Assembly: GCA_031409815.1 (NCBI GenBank)
Contig: JANNXV010000250.1
Coordinates: 1-9,776 of the forward strand
Direction of reading: 5' to 3'
DNA: 9,776 nucleotides
DNA from: JANLUX01 sp031409815
GTDB lineage: Bacteria > Bacteroidota > Bacteroidia > AKYH767-A > OLB10
Below, one piece after another: positions 1 through 7,017 of this stretch (positions within the stretch are counted from its first letter, which is position 1; each line of letters begins with the position of its first letter). The notes under the pieces are model-generated. The model searched no databases. It saw nothing but the letters and a program-made list of their open reading frames with translations, and was not told the origin of the DNA. Position numbers and translations under genes: made by a program.

Positions 1-8
1 GTTTTAGG

Positions 9-26
9 TTGGCCAGCTTTGGCCAA
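9..26. other. Short perfect inverted repeat upstream of ccmF
   Basis: TTGGCCA (9-15) and TGGCCAA (20-26) form a 7-bp stem with a GCTT loop. No T-run follows on the + strand, so it is not a standard terminator. It may lie inside the end of an upstream gene cut by the window edge, because two frames are open to the edge here and stop at 31-33 and 45-47. Its function is unknown. Confidence 0.3.
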
Positions 27-64
27 AACGTAAACTGCAGGTGGTAAATCATAATTAATTGAGT

Positions 65-2485
65 ATGCAAATTCAATATTTAAACGAACATTTAGCTTAT
101 GGTCAGTTTGGCAACGCATTTATTGTAATTGCATTCGCTTCTGCCTTACTTTCATCAGTAGCTTACTTTGTGGGATTATTTCGAAAAAACGATGACCCAA
201 TTGCCTGGAGGACACTTGCACGCAGTGCATTTTATATCCATGGGGTTTCAGTAATTGCCATATTCGGCATTATGTTTTATTTGATTCACAATCATTTTTT
301 CGAATACTATTATGTGTGGCAACACTCCTCAACTACTTTACCTCTCAAATACATTTGGGCTTGTTTTTGGGAAGGTCAGGAAGGTAGTTTTTTGTTATGG
401 ACCTTTTGGCATATGGTATTATCTGTTTTCCTTATTCGCAAGGGAGGTGAATGGGAATTTCCTGTTTTGGGTATCATCATGCTGGTTCAGGTTTTTTTGT
501 GTTCTATGGTTTTAGGGTTACAACTGGGAGATGTAAAAATTGGCTCGAACCCATTTATTTTATTACGTAACCATACTGATTTTATCAATCTGCCCTTTGT
601 GCAAATGGCAGATTACTTGTCAAAAATTAAAGACGGACGTGGATTAAATCCGTTATTGCAAAATTATTGGATGGTGATACACCCTCCTACCCTTTTTCTG
701 GGTTTTGCATCTACCGTTGTACCTTTTGCTTTTGCAATGGGCGGTCTTTTAATTGGCAAGGTTCGCGAATGGGTTAAGCCAGCATTGCCCTGGGCATTTT
801 TTTCGGTAATGATTTTGGGAACCGGCATATTGATGGGAGGTGCATGGGCTTATGAGGCATTGAGTTTCGGGGGATTTTGGGCTTGGGATCCTGTGGAAAA
901 TGCGAGCCTTGTTCCCTGGCTGACATTGGTTGGTGCCGCGCATGTGATGATTATTAATAACAAAAACGGACAATCATTATTGAGCAGTTTTATACTAACC
1001 ACTGCAACATTTATTTTGGTTTTGTATTCCACCTTTCTTACCCGAAGCGGAATATTAGGCGACACTTCTGTTCATGCCTTTACTGATTTAGGTATGTCGG
1101 GACAATTGATTCTTTATATGGCATTTTTTGCGATCTTATCAATTGTTTTAATTATTATCAATAGAAAAAAGGTAAACCCAAAAACAGAGGAAGAAAAAAT
1201 TGCTTCTCGCGAATTCTGGATGTTTATGGGTATGCTGGTATTACTCATTTCTGCTATTCAAATAACCATTACGACTTCAATACCTGTAATCAATAAAATA
1301 TTTGACACAAAAATGGCTCCTCCGGCCGATGCGGTTGATTTTTACAATTCGTGGCAAGTGCCAATTGCAATTATTGTTTCATTATTGGTTTCATTCGGCT
1401 TGTTTTTAAAATGGAAAGAAAGCAATACACGGGACTTTTTCATGAAAATAATTCCATCATTGATTATTTCCATTGTAGCAGCTGTTGTTTTACAGTTTCT
1501 GTTTGAATTCGAAAGGTTTCAGTTTGTATTGCTTGCATTCTCAAGCGTGTTTGCTTTTGTTGCCAACCTGGATTATTTTATGCGGGTATTAAAAGGGAAT
1601 TTCCCAAAGGCCGGTGCAAGCATTGCGCACATGGGAATAGCATTGATACTATTGGGTGCATTAATTGCGAATGCTGAAAAACATATCATCAGCCGAAATA
1701 TGTTGCAAGTTGATTTAGGAAAGGATTTCCCCAACAAGGAAAATATTTTACTCTACAAAGGTGATACTTTGGCAATGGGAGAGTATTATGTTAGTTATAG
1801 TGGCAAACGCACCGAAGGAGTCAATATCTATTATGATATTGATTATTATAAAGCCAATCATACTAAAGGAAGTTTAGAAAAAGAATTTACATTATCTCCA
1901 ATAGTACAGTTAAATCCACGAATGGGTAATGTATCAGAACCGGCAACCAAGCGTTTCTACAATAAAGATATATACACACATATTACCTATGCAGCTTTAG
2001 AAGATGAAAACAAAGCAGACGCAGAAGATGAATATAAAAAACCAGTTGAACATAAAATAAAAGTTGGCGACACTTTGAGCGCCAGCAATAGTTTGATTGT
2101 TTTGACAGGCTTAAATAAAAATATTGATAAAAAGGCATTGTTGTTGAATGATGACGACCTTGCTGTAGAAGCACAACTCTCCATTATTGATATCAATAAA
2201 AAAGTTAGAAACGCTAACCCTGTTTTTATAATTAAAGGCAATACACCTTACACCAAGGATGCTGTGCTGAATGAACTTGGATTGAAATTTATTTTTGCTA
2301 ATATATTACCAGATGAAAATAAAATCACGCTTAATGTTTTTGAAAAGAAAAGCAACAGCAAAGAGTTTGTGATTATGAAGGCAATAATTTTTCCTCAAAT
2401 AAATATTTTATGGATGGGTTGCTTACTGATGATAATTGGCACTTTAATAGCAATCAGAAAACGATTTAAGAAAGCTGCGTTATAA
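65..2485 (+). CDS. ccmF: Cytochrome c maturation haem lyase CcmF (CcsA/CcmF family)
   Basis: Membrane subunit that, in the family, receives haem and attaches it to apocytochrome c on the outer face of the inner membrane. The tryptophan-rich WWD motif is clear (GGFWAWDPVENASLVPWL, about residues 269-286 of the product counted from the ATG). All four family histidines are visible: in VIHPP (~206), AAHVM (~293), SVHAF (~337) and IAHMG (~522). There are many membrane segments up to ~540, then a soluble, presumably periplasmic domain (~540-770) and a last membrane helix (~775-795) before a basic tail. At about 806 residues it is longer than the E. coli protein (about 650); the extra length lies mainly in the late periplasmic domain, which to my knowledge is normal for Bacteroidota. 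An in-frame stop at 56-58 limits the start to TTG 59 or ATG 65. ATG is preferred, with no obvious Shine-Dalgarno site. A ccm operon partner probably lies just upstream, outside the window. Confidence 0.95.
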   Translation: MQIQYLNEHLAYGQFGNAFIVIAFASALLSSVAYFVGLFRKNDDPIAWRTLARSAFYIHGVSVIAIFGIMFYLIHNHFFEYYYVWQHSSTTLPLKYIWACFWEGQEGSFLLWTFWHMVLSVFLIRKGGEWEFPVLGIIMLVQVFLCSMVLGLQLGDVKIGSNPFILLRNHTDFINLPFVQMADYLSKIKDGRGLNPLLQNYWMVIHPPTLFLGFASTVVPFAFAMGGLLIGKVREWVKPALPWAFFSVMILGTGILMGGAWAYEALSFGGFWAWDPVENASLVPWLTLVGAAHVMIINNKNGQSLLSSFILTTATFILVLYSTFLTRSGILGDTSVHAFTDLGMSGQLILYMAFFAILSIVLIIINRKKVNPKTEEEKIASREFWMFMGMLVLLISAIQITITTSIPVINKIFDTKMAPPADAVDFYNSWQVPIAIIVSLLVSFGLFLKWKESNTRDFFMKIIPSLIISIVAAVVLQFLFEFERFQFVLLAFSSVFAFVANLDYFMRVLKGNFPKAGASIAHMGIALILLGALIANAEKHIISRNMLQVDLGKDFPNKENILLYKGDTLAMGEYYVSYSGKRTEGVNIYYDIDYYKANHTKGSLEKEFTLSPIVQLNPRMGNVSEPATKRFYNKDIYTHITYAALEDENKADAEDEYKKPVEHKIKVGDTLSASNSLIVLTGLNKNIDKKALLLNDDDLAVEAQLSIIDINKKVRNANPVFIIKGNTPYTKDAVLNELGLKFIFANILPDENKITLNVFEKKSNSKEFVIMKAIIFPQINILWMGCLLMIIGTLIAIRKRFKKAAL

Positions 2486-2499
2486 AAACACTTTTGCTT

Positions 2500-3645
2500 T
2501 TATTTTCTTACTACAGGTTTAAGGGTTGCCATTAACCATAAAAAACCAATTGTTCCAGCCAAAACCGAGGCAATAATAATTGCAATTTTCGAATCGTTAA
2601 TTACTTCCGAATCATCGAACGCGAGCAGCGTAATAAAAATTGACATTGTAAAACCAATACCACCTAAAAAGCCCGCTCCAATAATATTTTTCCATTTCAA
2701 ATCAGAAGGTAAAGCACAAAGTCCTAAGCTAACACCAATAAATGAAAACAACCAAATACCTAACGGTTTTCCAATGGCAAGACCTGCAATAATACCTATG
2801 CTACTATGAAGCCCCAGCCCAATATGCCATCCATCTATAATTGGAATACAGGTATTAGCAATGGCAAATAATGGAAGTATAAAAAATGCTACCGGCTTGT
2901 GCAAAAAGTGTTGTAGTATGGTAGATGGAGATTTCTCACTACCATCTGCAAACGGAATCGCAAAAGCTAATAATACTCCGGTTATTGTAGCATGTACTCC
3001 TGAGTGCAACATATAATACCACATAAAAACTCCGCCAATTAAATAGGGAATCAAGTTGTGCACCTTTAATCGATTAAGAATTAATAAAAATCCAAAAATC
3101 GATAAAGCAATAGCCAGGTTTGAAATTGAAAGTGAAGTAGAATAAAATAGCGCGATAATTAATATGGCTCCTAAGTCATCGATCACAGCCAAGGCGGTTA
3201 AAAAAATCTTTAGAGAAGTAGGAACCCTACTTCCAAGCAGTGATAAAACACCAATTGCAAAAGCAATATCTGTAGCCATTGGTATACCGGCACCCGAACT
3301 TGCATCAGTACCATAATTAAACACTAAATAAATAGCAGCAGGTAACAACATCCCACCTAAAGCACCAAAAATGGGTAAGGCTGCATTTTTAATTGAAGAC
3401 AATTCACCGTTGTAAACCTCACGCTCTAACTCCAAACCAATTAGTAAAAAGAAAATAGTCATCAATCCATCGTTTATCCAATGAACAATACTGTGCCCGT
3501 TAAATTGGGTTTCCCAGAAGCCTACATAATTAATATGTAAAGGTGAATTTGCAATAATAAGAGAGAGAATTGTTGCAACTACCAGAATTAGTCCACCCGC
3601 CTTTTCACTGGCAAAAAAATCATTGAACAACCTCGTAAGTTTCAT
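2500..3645 (-). CDS. nhaA: Na+/H+ antiporter NhaA
   Basis: Inner-membrane electrogenic antiporter that exports Na+ (or Li+) in exchange for protons, giving salt and alkaline-pH tolerance. Signature stretches run the length of the protein: INDGLMTIFFLLIGLE (~57-72), ATDIAFAIGVLSLLGSRVP (~124-142), the ion-binding aspartate pair in AVIDDLGA (~153-160), SGVHATITG (~215-223), IGKPLGIWLF with the conserved lysine (~291-300) and GGIGFTMSIF (~328-337). These correspond to E. coli Asp133, Asp163/164, His225 and Lys300. Length (381 residues from the ATG) is close to E. coli NhaA (388). A TTG codon at 3675 could add ten residues, but it lies inside the likely promoter box TATATTTG (3673-3680), so the ATG at 3645 is preferred. 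The gene converges on ccmF with 14 bp between stops and is divergent from the SUI1 gene. Confidence 0.95.
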   Translation of the reverse strand: MKLTRLFNDFFASEKAGGLILVVATILSLIIANSPLHINYVGFWETQFNGHSIVHWINDGLMTIFFLLIGLELEREVYNGELSSIKNAALPIFGALGGMLLPAAIYLVFNYGTDASSGAGIPMATDIAFAIGVLSLLGSRVPTSLKIFLTALAVIDDLGAILIIALFYSTSLSISNLAIALSIFGFLLILNRLKVHNLIPYLIGGVFMWYYMLHSGVHATITGVLLAFAIPFADGSEKSPSTILQHFLHKPVAFFILPLFAIANTCIPIIDGWHIGLGLHSSIGIIAGLAIGKPLGIWLFSFIGVSLGLCALPSDLKWKNIIGAGFLGGIGFTMSIFITLLAFDDSEVINDSKIAIIIASVLAGTIGFLWLMATLKPVVRK

Positions 3646-3672
3646 ATTCCTTGTCGCAAACAAATTAGGCAG

Positions 3673-3680
3673 CAAATATA
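3673..3680 (-). promoter_or_regulatory. Candidate nhaA promoter -7 box
   Basis: Read on the minus strand the site is TATATTTG, an exact match to the Bacteroidota -7 consensus TAnnTTTG. A transcript starting about 7 nt downstream would have a leader of about 20 nt before the ATG at 3645. The -33 region is weak: CTG replaces TTG at about 20 nt spacing. Confidence 0.5.
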
Positions 3681-3768
3681 TCAGTTGTGTTTACATAAAT
3701 CAGGTTCTCTCATAGCTAAAAAAAATGCAGTTAACCTTTATTGCTTTTATCAATGCTATTAAGAATAT

Positions 3769-3776
3769 TATTTTTG
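3769..3776 (+). promoter_or_regulatory. Candidate SUI1-gene promoter -7 box next to the start codon
   Basis: TATTTTTG matches the Bacteroidota -7 consensus TAnnTTTG exactly and ends only 4 nt before the ATG at 3781. If used, transcription would begin at or within a few bases of the start codon, giving a leaderless or nearly leaderless mRNA. No clear TTG lies at the usual -33 distance, and the region is AT-rich, so a chance match is possible. Confidence 0.4.
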
Positions 3777-3780
3777 TACT

Positions 3781-4116
3781 ATGGCAAAAAACAAAAATTC
3801 AGGTTCAGGCATTATGTACTCTACCAATCCTGATTTTAAAATTAACGAACCGGAAATTGACAACACTCCAACACCAAAGAAACAAAATTTTAAGGTGTGG
3901 CTCGAGCGCAAGGGCGGTGGCAAAATAGTTACCGTAGTAAAAGGTTATATGGGCAATCCGCAAACGCTCGAAGAAATTGGCAAAATGCTAAAGACAAAAT
4001 GTGGTACTGGAGGGGCAGTTAAAGATTATGAAATTTTGATACAGGGAGATAATCGCGAAAAAGTAATAAAGTTACTTAGCGAAGCAGGTTATAATGCTAA
4101 GAAAGCCGGTGGTTGA
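3781..4116 (+). CDS. yciH: SUI1/YciH-type translation initiation factor
   Basis: Small cytoplasmic protein of the eIF1/SUI1 fold. Archaeal and eukaryotic relatives act in start-codon selection on the small ribosomal subunit; E. coli YciH is the bacterial counterpart, and its role is less settled. The 111 residues fit the YciH length (about 108). A flexible N-terminal region of about 35 residues with the stretch MYSTNPDF (12-19) is followed by the SUI1 domain (~37-108). Hallmarks are the basic, glycine-rich ERKGGGKIVTVVKGY (42-56) and the conserved CGTGGAVKDYEILIQGD (74-90). The ATG at 3781 fits the family N-terminus. The gene stands alone, divergent from nhaA and convergent with bshA (55-bp gap), so it is probably monocistronic. 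Confidence 0.92.
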   Translation: MAKNKNSGSGIMYSTNPDFKINEPEIDNTPTPKKQNFKVWLERKGGGKIVTVVKGYMGNPQTLEEIGKMLKTKCGTGGAVKDYEILIQGDNREKVIKLLSEAGYNAKKAGG

Positions 4117-4118
4117 AC

Positions 4119-4135
4119 TTTTGGGTTTCCTAAAA
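4119..4135 (+). terminator. Weak hairpin just after the SUI1 gene
   Basis: TTTTGGG (4119-4125) can pair with CCTAAAA (4129-4135), including one G-U pair, across a 3-nt loop. It begins 2 bp after the stop codon. No U-tract follows on the + strand and the stem is AT-rich, so its role in termination between the convergent genes is only possible. Confidence 0.25.
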
Positions 4136-4171
4136 ATAATAAAAACTATTAATTACACACAACCTAAAATT

Positions 4172-5311
4172 CTATGCTTCCACTTTCATTTCTTCAATCA
4201 CTTTTTGATAGTATTTTTCATACTTGGGCATTATTACATTGATATCAAACTCGCGTGCACGGCTTATGGCATTTTCTTTATAACGCTGCAATGTTTCATC
4301 ATTACTTAAAATTGTCATTGCATTTTTAGCCATGTTAGCAACATCGCCCACATCGCTCATAAATCCAGTTACTCCATCAATATTCAATTCTGGCATACCT
4401 CCTGCGTTTGATGAGATAACCGGCACCTGACAAGCCATTGCTTCCAATGCAGCCAAACCAAAACTCTCGGTTTCGCTGGGCATTATAAACAAATCGCATA
4501 CCGAAAGTATTTCTTCTACCGCTTCTTGCTTTCCTAAAAAACGCACATCTTCAGGATGCGTTAAACACCTTACCAGTTTCTCGAGGTTGGTTCTTTCGGG
4601 TCCATCACCAATCAATAATAATTTAGCTGGCATAGCTGTTCGAATCAATTCAAAAACTTTTAAAACATCATCTACTCTTTTTACCTTTCTGAAATTAGAA
4701 GTATGAACAATCAACCGTTCCCCATTGGGTGCAATGGCTTTCTTAAAATGATCCTTTGGCTGTTTTGAAAAACGTTTCAGGTCAATAAAATTATGTATTA
4801 CTTCAATCTTCTTAGTGATTTTAAAATTGTCGTAAGTGTCGCGCCTCAAACTATCAGATACAGCTGTAATACCATCTGAATGGTTAATAGCAAAGGTTAC
4901 CACCGGTTCAAAGCTTGCATCGCGACCTACTAAGGTAATATCTGTACCATGCAGCGTAGTAACAACAGGAATGTGTATGCCAAAGGTGGCAAGTATTTGT
5001 TTGGCAAGGTAGGCAACTGAAGCATGTGGAATTGCATAATGTACATGCAACACATCCAGCTTCTCATAACGAACAACATCTACCAACTTACTTGTTAAAG
5101 CTGATTCGTAAGGTGCATAATCAAACAATGGATATTTTGATACTGATACTTCATGATAAGAAATATTTTCATGAAAATGTTCTAACCTGACAGGCTGACT
5201 ATAGGTTATAAAATGAATGTGATGACCTTTATCTGCTAATGCTTTGCCTAACTCAGTTGCTACTACTCCGCTACCACCAAAAGTGGGATAACATACAATT
5301 CCAATTTTCAT
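4172..5311 (-). CDS. bshA: N-acetyl-alpha-D-glucosaminyl L-malate synthase BshA
   Basis: Cytoplasmic GT-B (GT4) glycosyltransferase that joins GlcNAc from UDP-GlcNAc to L-malate, the first step of bacillithiol synthesis. Bacillithiol is the low-molecular-weight thiol that stands in for glutathione in many Firmicutes and Bacteroidota. The N-terminus MKIGIVCYPTFGGSGVVATE is typical of BshA; the GGSG loop (12-15) helps bind the nucleotide sugar. Other marks are HVHYAIPHA (89-97), TTLHGTD (118-124), the acceptor-domain start VIHNFIDLKRF (171-181) and LLLIGDGPE (231-239). The GT4 E-x7-E motif is ETESFGLAALE (280-290, Glu282 and Glu290). At 379 residues it is full length, and the ATG at 5311 gives the expected N-terminus. 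No bshB or bshC is in the window, so the pathway must be completed elsewhere. A TAnnTTTG box lies about 19 bp upstream. Confidence 0.94.
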   Translation of the reverse strand: MKIGIVCYPTFGGSGVVATELGKALADKGHHIHFITYSQPVRLEHFHENISYHEVSVSKYPLFDYAPYESALTSKLVDVVRYEKLDVLHVHYAIPHASVAYLAKQILATFGIHIPVVTTLHGTDITLVGRDASFEPVVTFAINHSDGITAVSDSLRRDTYDNFKITKKIEVIHNFIDLKRFSKQPKDHFKKAIAPNGERLIVHTSNFRKVKRVDDVLKVFELIRTAMPAKLLLIGDGPERTNLEKLVRCLTHPEDVRFLGKQEAVEEILSVCDLFIMPSETESFGLAALEAMACQVPVISSNAGGMPELNIDGVTGFMSDVGDVANMAKNAMTILSNDETLQRYKENAISRAREFDINVIMPKYEKYYQKVIEEMKVEA

Positions 5312-5329
5312 AAACTTTTATTTGCATAA

Positions 5330-5337
5330 CAAAGATA
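5330..5337 (-). promoter_or_regulatory. Candidate bshA promoter -7 box
   Basis: On the minus strand the site reads TATCTTTG, an exact TAnnTTTG match, 18 bp before the bshA ATG. The predicted leader would be about 12 nt. I see no good TTG -33 element at the usual spacing, so this rests on the -7 box and its position alone. Confidence 0.4.
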
Positions 5338-5418
5338 GTTCACATTTAGTTTGCTTTACGATGAGTGCTGTCTATTGTTTGCAGGTGAAAGAAAGACCTA
5401 TAAGAGAGGTGATTTTGC

Positions 5419-5535
5419 TTAAAAATCGAACTTGATTTTACCATTGATATGCAAATTTCTTAACCCTGCTGCTCCTAAAACCACCGCTACCTTGTTTGCC
5501 GTAGCATGTTGAATAGCATTAATTTTTACTTTGTC
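5419..5535 (-). pseudogene. Possible remnant of a coding sequence after queA
   Basis: A 38-codon open stretch lies in the frame next to queA. It starts after a TGA inside the queA 3' end and stops at 5419-5421. Its translation looks protein-like, with KVAVVLGAAGLRNLHING in the middle and ending KIKFDF. It has no ATG in frame and no recognisable family. It could be the tail of a decayed gene or chance; a random open stretch this long is not rare. Confidence 0.15.
5422..5439 (-). terminator. Weak hairpin with T-run downstream of queA
   Basis: Read on the minus strand, AAAATC and GATTTT pair (6 bp, 6-nt loop) and the second arm runs into a TTTTT tract. This resembles a weak intrinsic terminator about 80 bp after the queA stop. 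The stem is mostly A-T, so support is limited. Confidence 0.25.
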
Positions 5536-6760
5536 TCATATTGAAGAGTAAACTGCCATCTCCATAACTTAAAAATCTAAAATCATTGGCTAGTGCATAA
5601 TTGTAAATTTTTTTCCAATCATCACCAACAACTGCTGCCACAAGAAGAAGAAGGGTCGAACTTGGTTGATGAAAATTTGTTATGAGGGCATTTACAATTC
5701 TTAATTGATAGGATGGAACAATTAATATTTGTGTTTTGCAAACCAGTTTCTCCATTTTATGTTTACTCATCCAACCCAGCAAAGAAATTAGTGAATCGGT
5801 GGGTGTTAAATCTTGTTGAAGTTCATAAGCATCCCATTGTTTAACTTCTAATTCCTGAATAGGTAAATGCAAATTCTGATTTACTTTAACTCCCATCCAA
5901 TAGAGCGATTCAATTGTTCTTAAAGATGTTGTGCCAACGGCAATAACATCTTTATTTGTTTCTTCTTTCGAAATTTGGTTCACTATTTTTTGAATTGCTT
6001 CCCTATCAACTGATATCCATTCAGCATGCATATTGTGTCCTTCGATAGTTTCACTTGTAACAGGCATAAAAGTTCCTGCTCCTACATGCAGTGTTACATA
6101 TTCAGTAAGAATATTTTTAGTTTTAAGTTTTTCGAAAATAAAATCTGAAAAATGAAGACCTGCTGTTGGAGCAGCAACAGAACCTTTTTGTTCGGCATAA
6201 ACAGTTTGATACCTGCTTAAATCAATGTTATTACTCTCTCGCTTTAAATAGGGCGGAATTGGAATATCTCCTACTTGTTCTAAAACTTCTGCAAACGAAA
6301 AATTATTAGGATTCCAACTAAACCTTATTGTGAACTGATTTTCGGTTCTGCTAACTATTTCAGCATCCAACGAAAGTTTATTCGTCTTTAAGGTGATTAC
6401 TTTTTCCTTCCATCTATTGAGTCGTCCAATTAAACATTCCCACTCAACGCCTTTTTCCTGAATCATTGCTGAAGAGGGCTCAGCATACTTACCGCTTGGT
6501 TCTAAACAGAAGATCTCAATTCCCTTTCCTGCTGCATTAATAAAATGGAGTCGTGCTTGAATAACTTTGGTGTTATTGAAAACAAAAAGTGATTCTTCAG
6601 AAATATACTCATCCAGATTTCTGTAAACATCTTCTTCCATATTTCCATCACGATAAATCAAGAGTTTACTTAAATCTCTTTCTGCTAAAGGATATTTGGC
6701 TATTCGGCTTTCAGGTAATTCGTAAATAAAATTTTTAATTTGAAATTGTTGTGCTTTCAC
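5519..6760 (-). CDS. queA: Long QueA-type S-adenosylmethionine:tRNA ribosyltransferase-isomerase
   Basis: QueA moves the ribosyl part of SAM onto 7-aminomethyl-7-deazaguanine in tRNA to make epoxyqueuosine, the penultimate step of queuosine synthesis. Family blocks in order: ELPESRIAKYPLAERDLSKL (14-33), VFNNTKVIQARL (60-71), GDIPIPPYLKR (164-174), GSVAAPTAGLHF (193-204), VTLHVGAGTF (222-231), AVGTTSLRTIES (274-285), TNFHQPSSTLLLL (361-373) and FLSYGDGSLLF (396-406). At 413 residues it is longer than typical QueA (about 350). Most extra length lies at about 290-345, between the VGTTS and TNFH blocks. The usual FNDT is FNNT and the usual SYGDAMLI end is SYGDGSLLF, so it looks like a divergent paralogue whose exact activity is inferred. 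The start is GTG: an in-frame TAA lies five codons upstream, and the next Met (41) would remove a conserved block. Confidence 0.87.
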   Translation of the reverse strand: MKAQQFQIKNFIYELPESRIAKYPLAERDLSKLLIYRDGNMEEDVYRNLDEYISEESLFVFNNTKVIQARLHFINAAGKGIEIFCLEPSGKYAEPSSAMIQEKGVEWECLIGRLNRWKEKVITLKTNKLSLDAEIVSRTENQFTIRFSWNPNNFSFAEVLEQVGDIPIPPYLKRESNNIDLSRYQTVYAEQKGSVAAPTAGLHFSDFIFEKLKTKNILTEYVTLHVGAGTFMPVTSETIEGHNMHAEWISVDREAIQKIVNQISKEETNKDVIAVGTTSLRTIESLYWMGVKVNQNLHLPIQELEVKQWDAYELQQDLTPTDSLISLLGWMSKHKMEKLVCKTQILIVPSYQLRIVNALITNFHQPSSTLLLLVAAVVGDDWKKIYNYALANDFRFLSYGDGSLLFNMRQSKN

Positions 6761-6792
6761 AAAAAGTATTAATTAAAATGTAAATCCCCATC

Positions 6793-6989
6793 TATCGCAA
6801 GCACATTTTTAGCTCTTATAGCTGTTAGCTTAACCAACAATAATTACTGAATGTTACAAGGGAAAATAAACCTGCAAGTGTGAAAATAGCGATTTTGATA
6901 ACTAATGTTAATGTTGAGAACTGAACTTCCACCTTGCATAAATGTGTCTGCGTGGTAAGGTAACCCGTTATCGCAAACCACGTGTTAGC
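6793..6989. repeat. Duplicated TATCGCAA...TGTTAGC module
   Basis: TATCGCAA occurs at 6793-6800 and 6969-6976. TGTTAGC occurs at 6823-6829 and 6983-6989. Each 8-mer is followed by a 7-mer in the same order, with 22 nt between them in the first copy and 6 nt in the second. They bracket most of the gap between queA and the methionine synthase-like gene. They could be the ends of a small non-autonomous element or a decayed duplication. No coding gene is supported in this gap. Confidence 0.35.
6949..6984. other. Imperfect hairpin containing CACGTG
   Basis: CGTGGT (6951-6956) pairs with ACCACG (6977-6982), extendable by two G-U pairs to 6949-6984. Inside it GGTAA (6959-6963) pairs with TTATC (6968-6972), with one G-U pair, over a CCCG loop. 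The right arm contains the palindrome CACGTG. It lies about 35-70 bp past the stop codon of the methionine synthase-like gene, so it could be a 3' structure of that transcript. It has no T-run. Confidence 0.35.
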
Positions 6990-7017
6990 GTTAGTTTTAC
7001 CTTCGCACGATGAAATG

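Noticed and set aside
1..47. Tail of a gene upstream of ccmF
   Set aside because: Two frames are open to the window edge (stops at 31-33 and 45-47), and neither 10-14 residue tail is recognisable as CcmE or another ccm protein. The gene cannot be assigned.
1983..2241. Minus-strand frames opposite the periplasmic domain of ccmF
   Set aside because: They are antisense to conserved coding sequence with low-complexity translations, and have no promoter or family support.
3725..3928. 67-codon + strand frame overlapping the SUI1 gene start
   Set aside because: It overlaps the well-supported SUI1 frame, has no family features and covers the promoter region.
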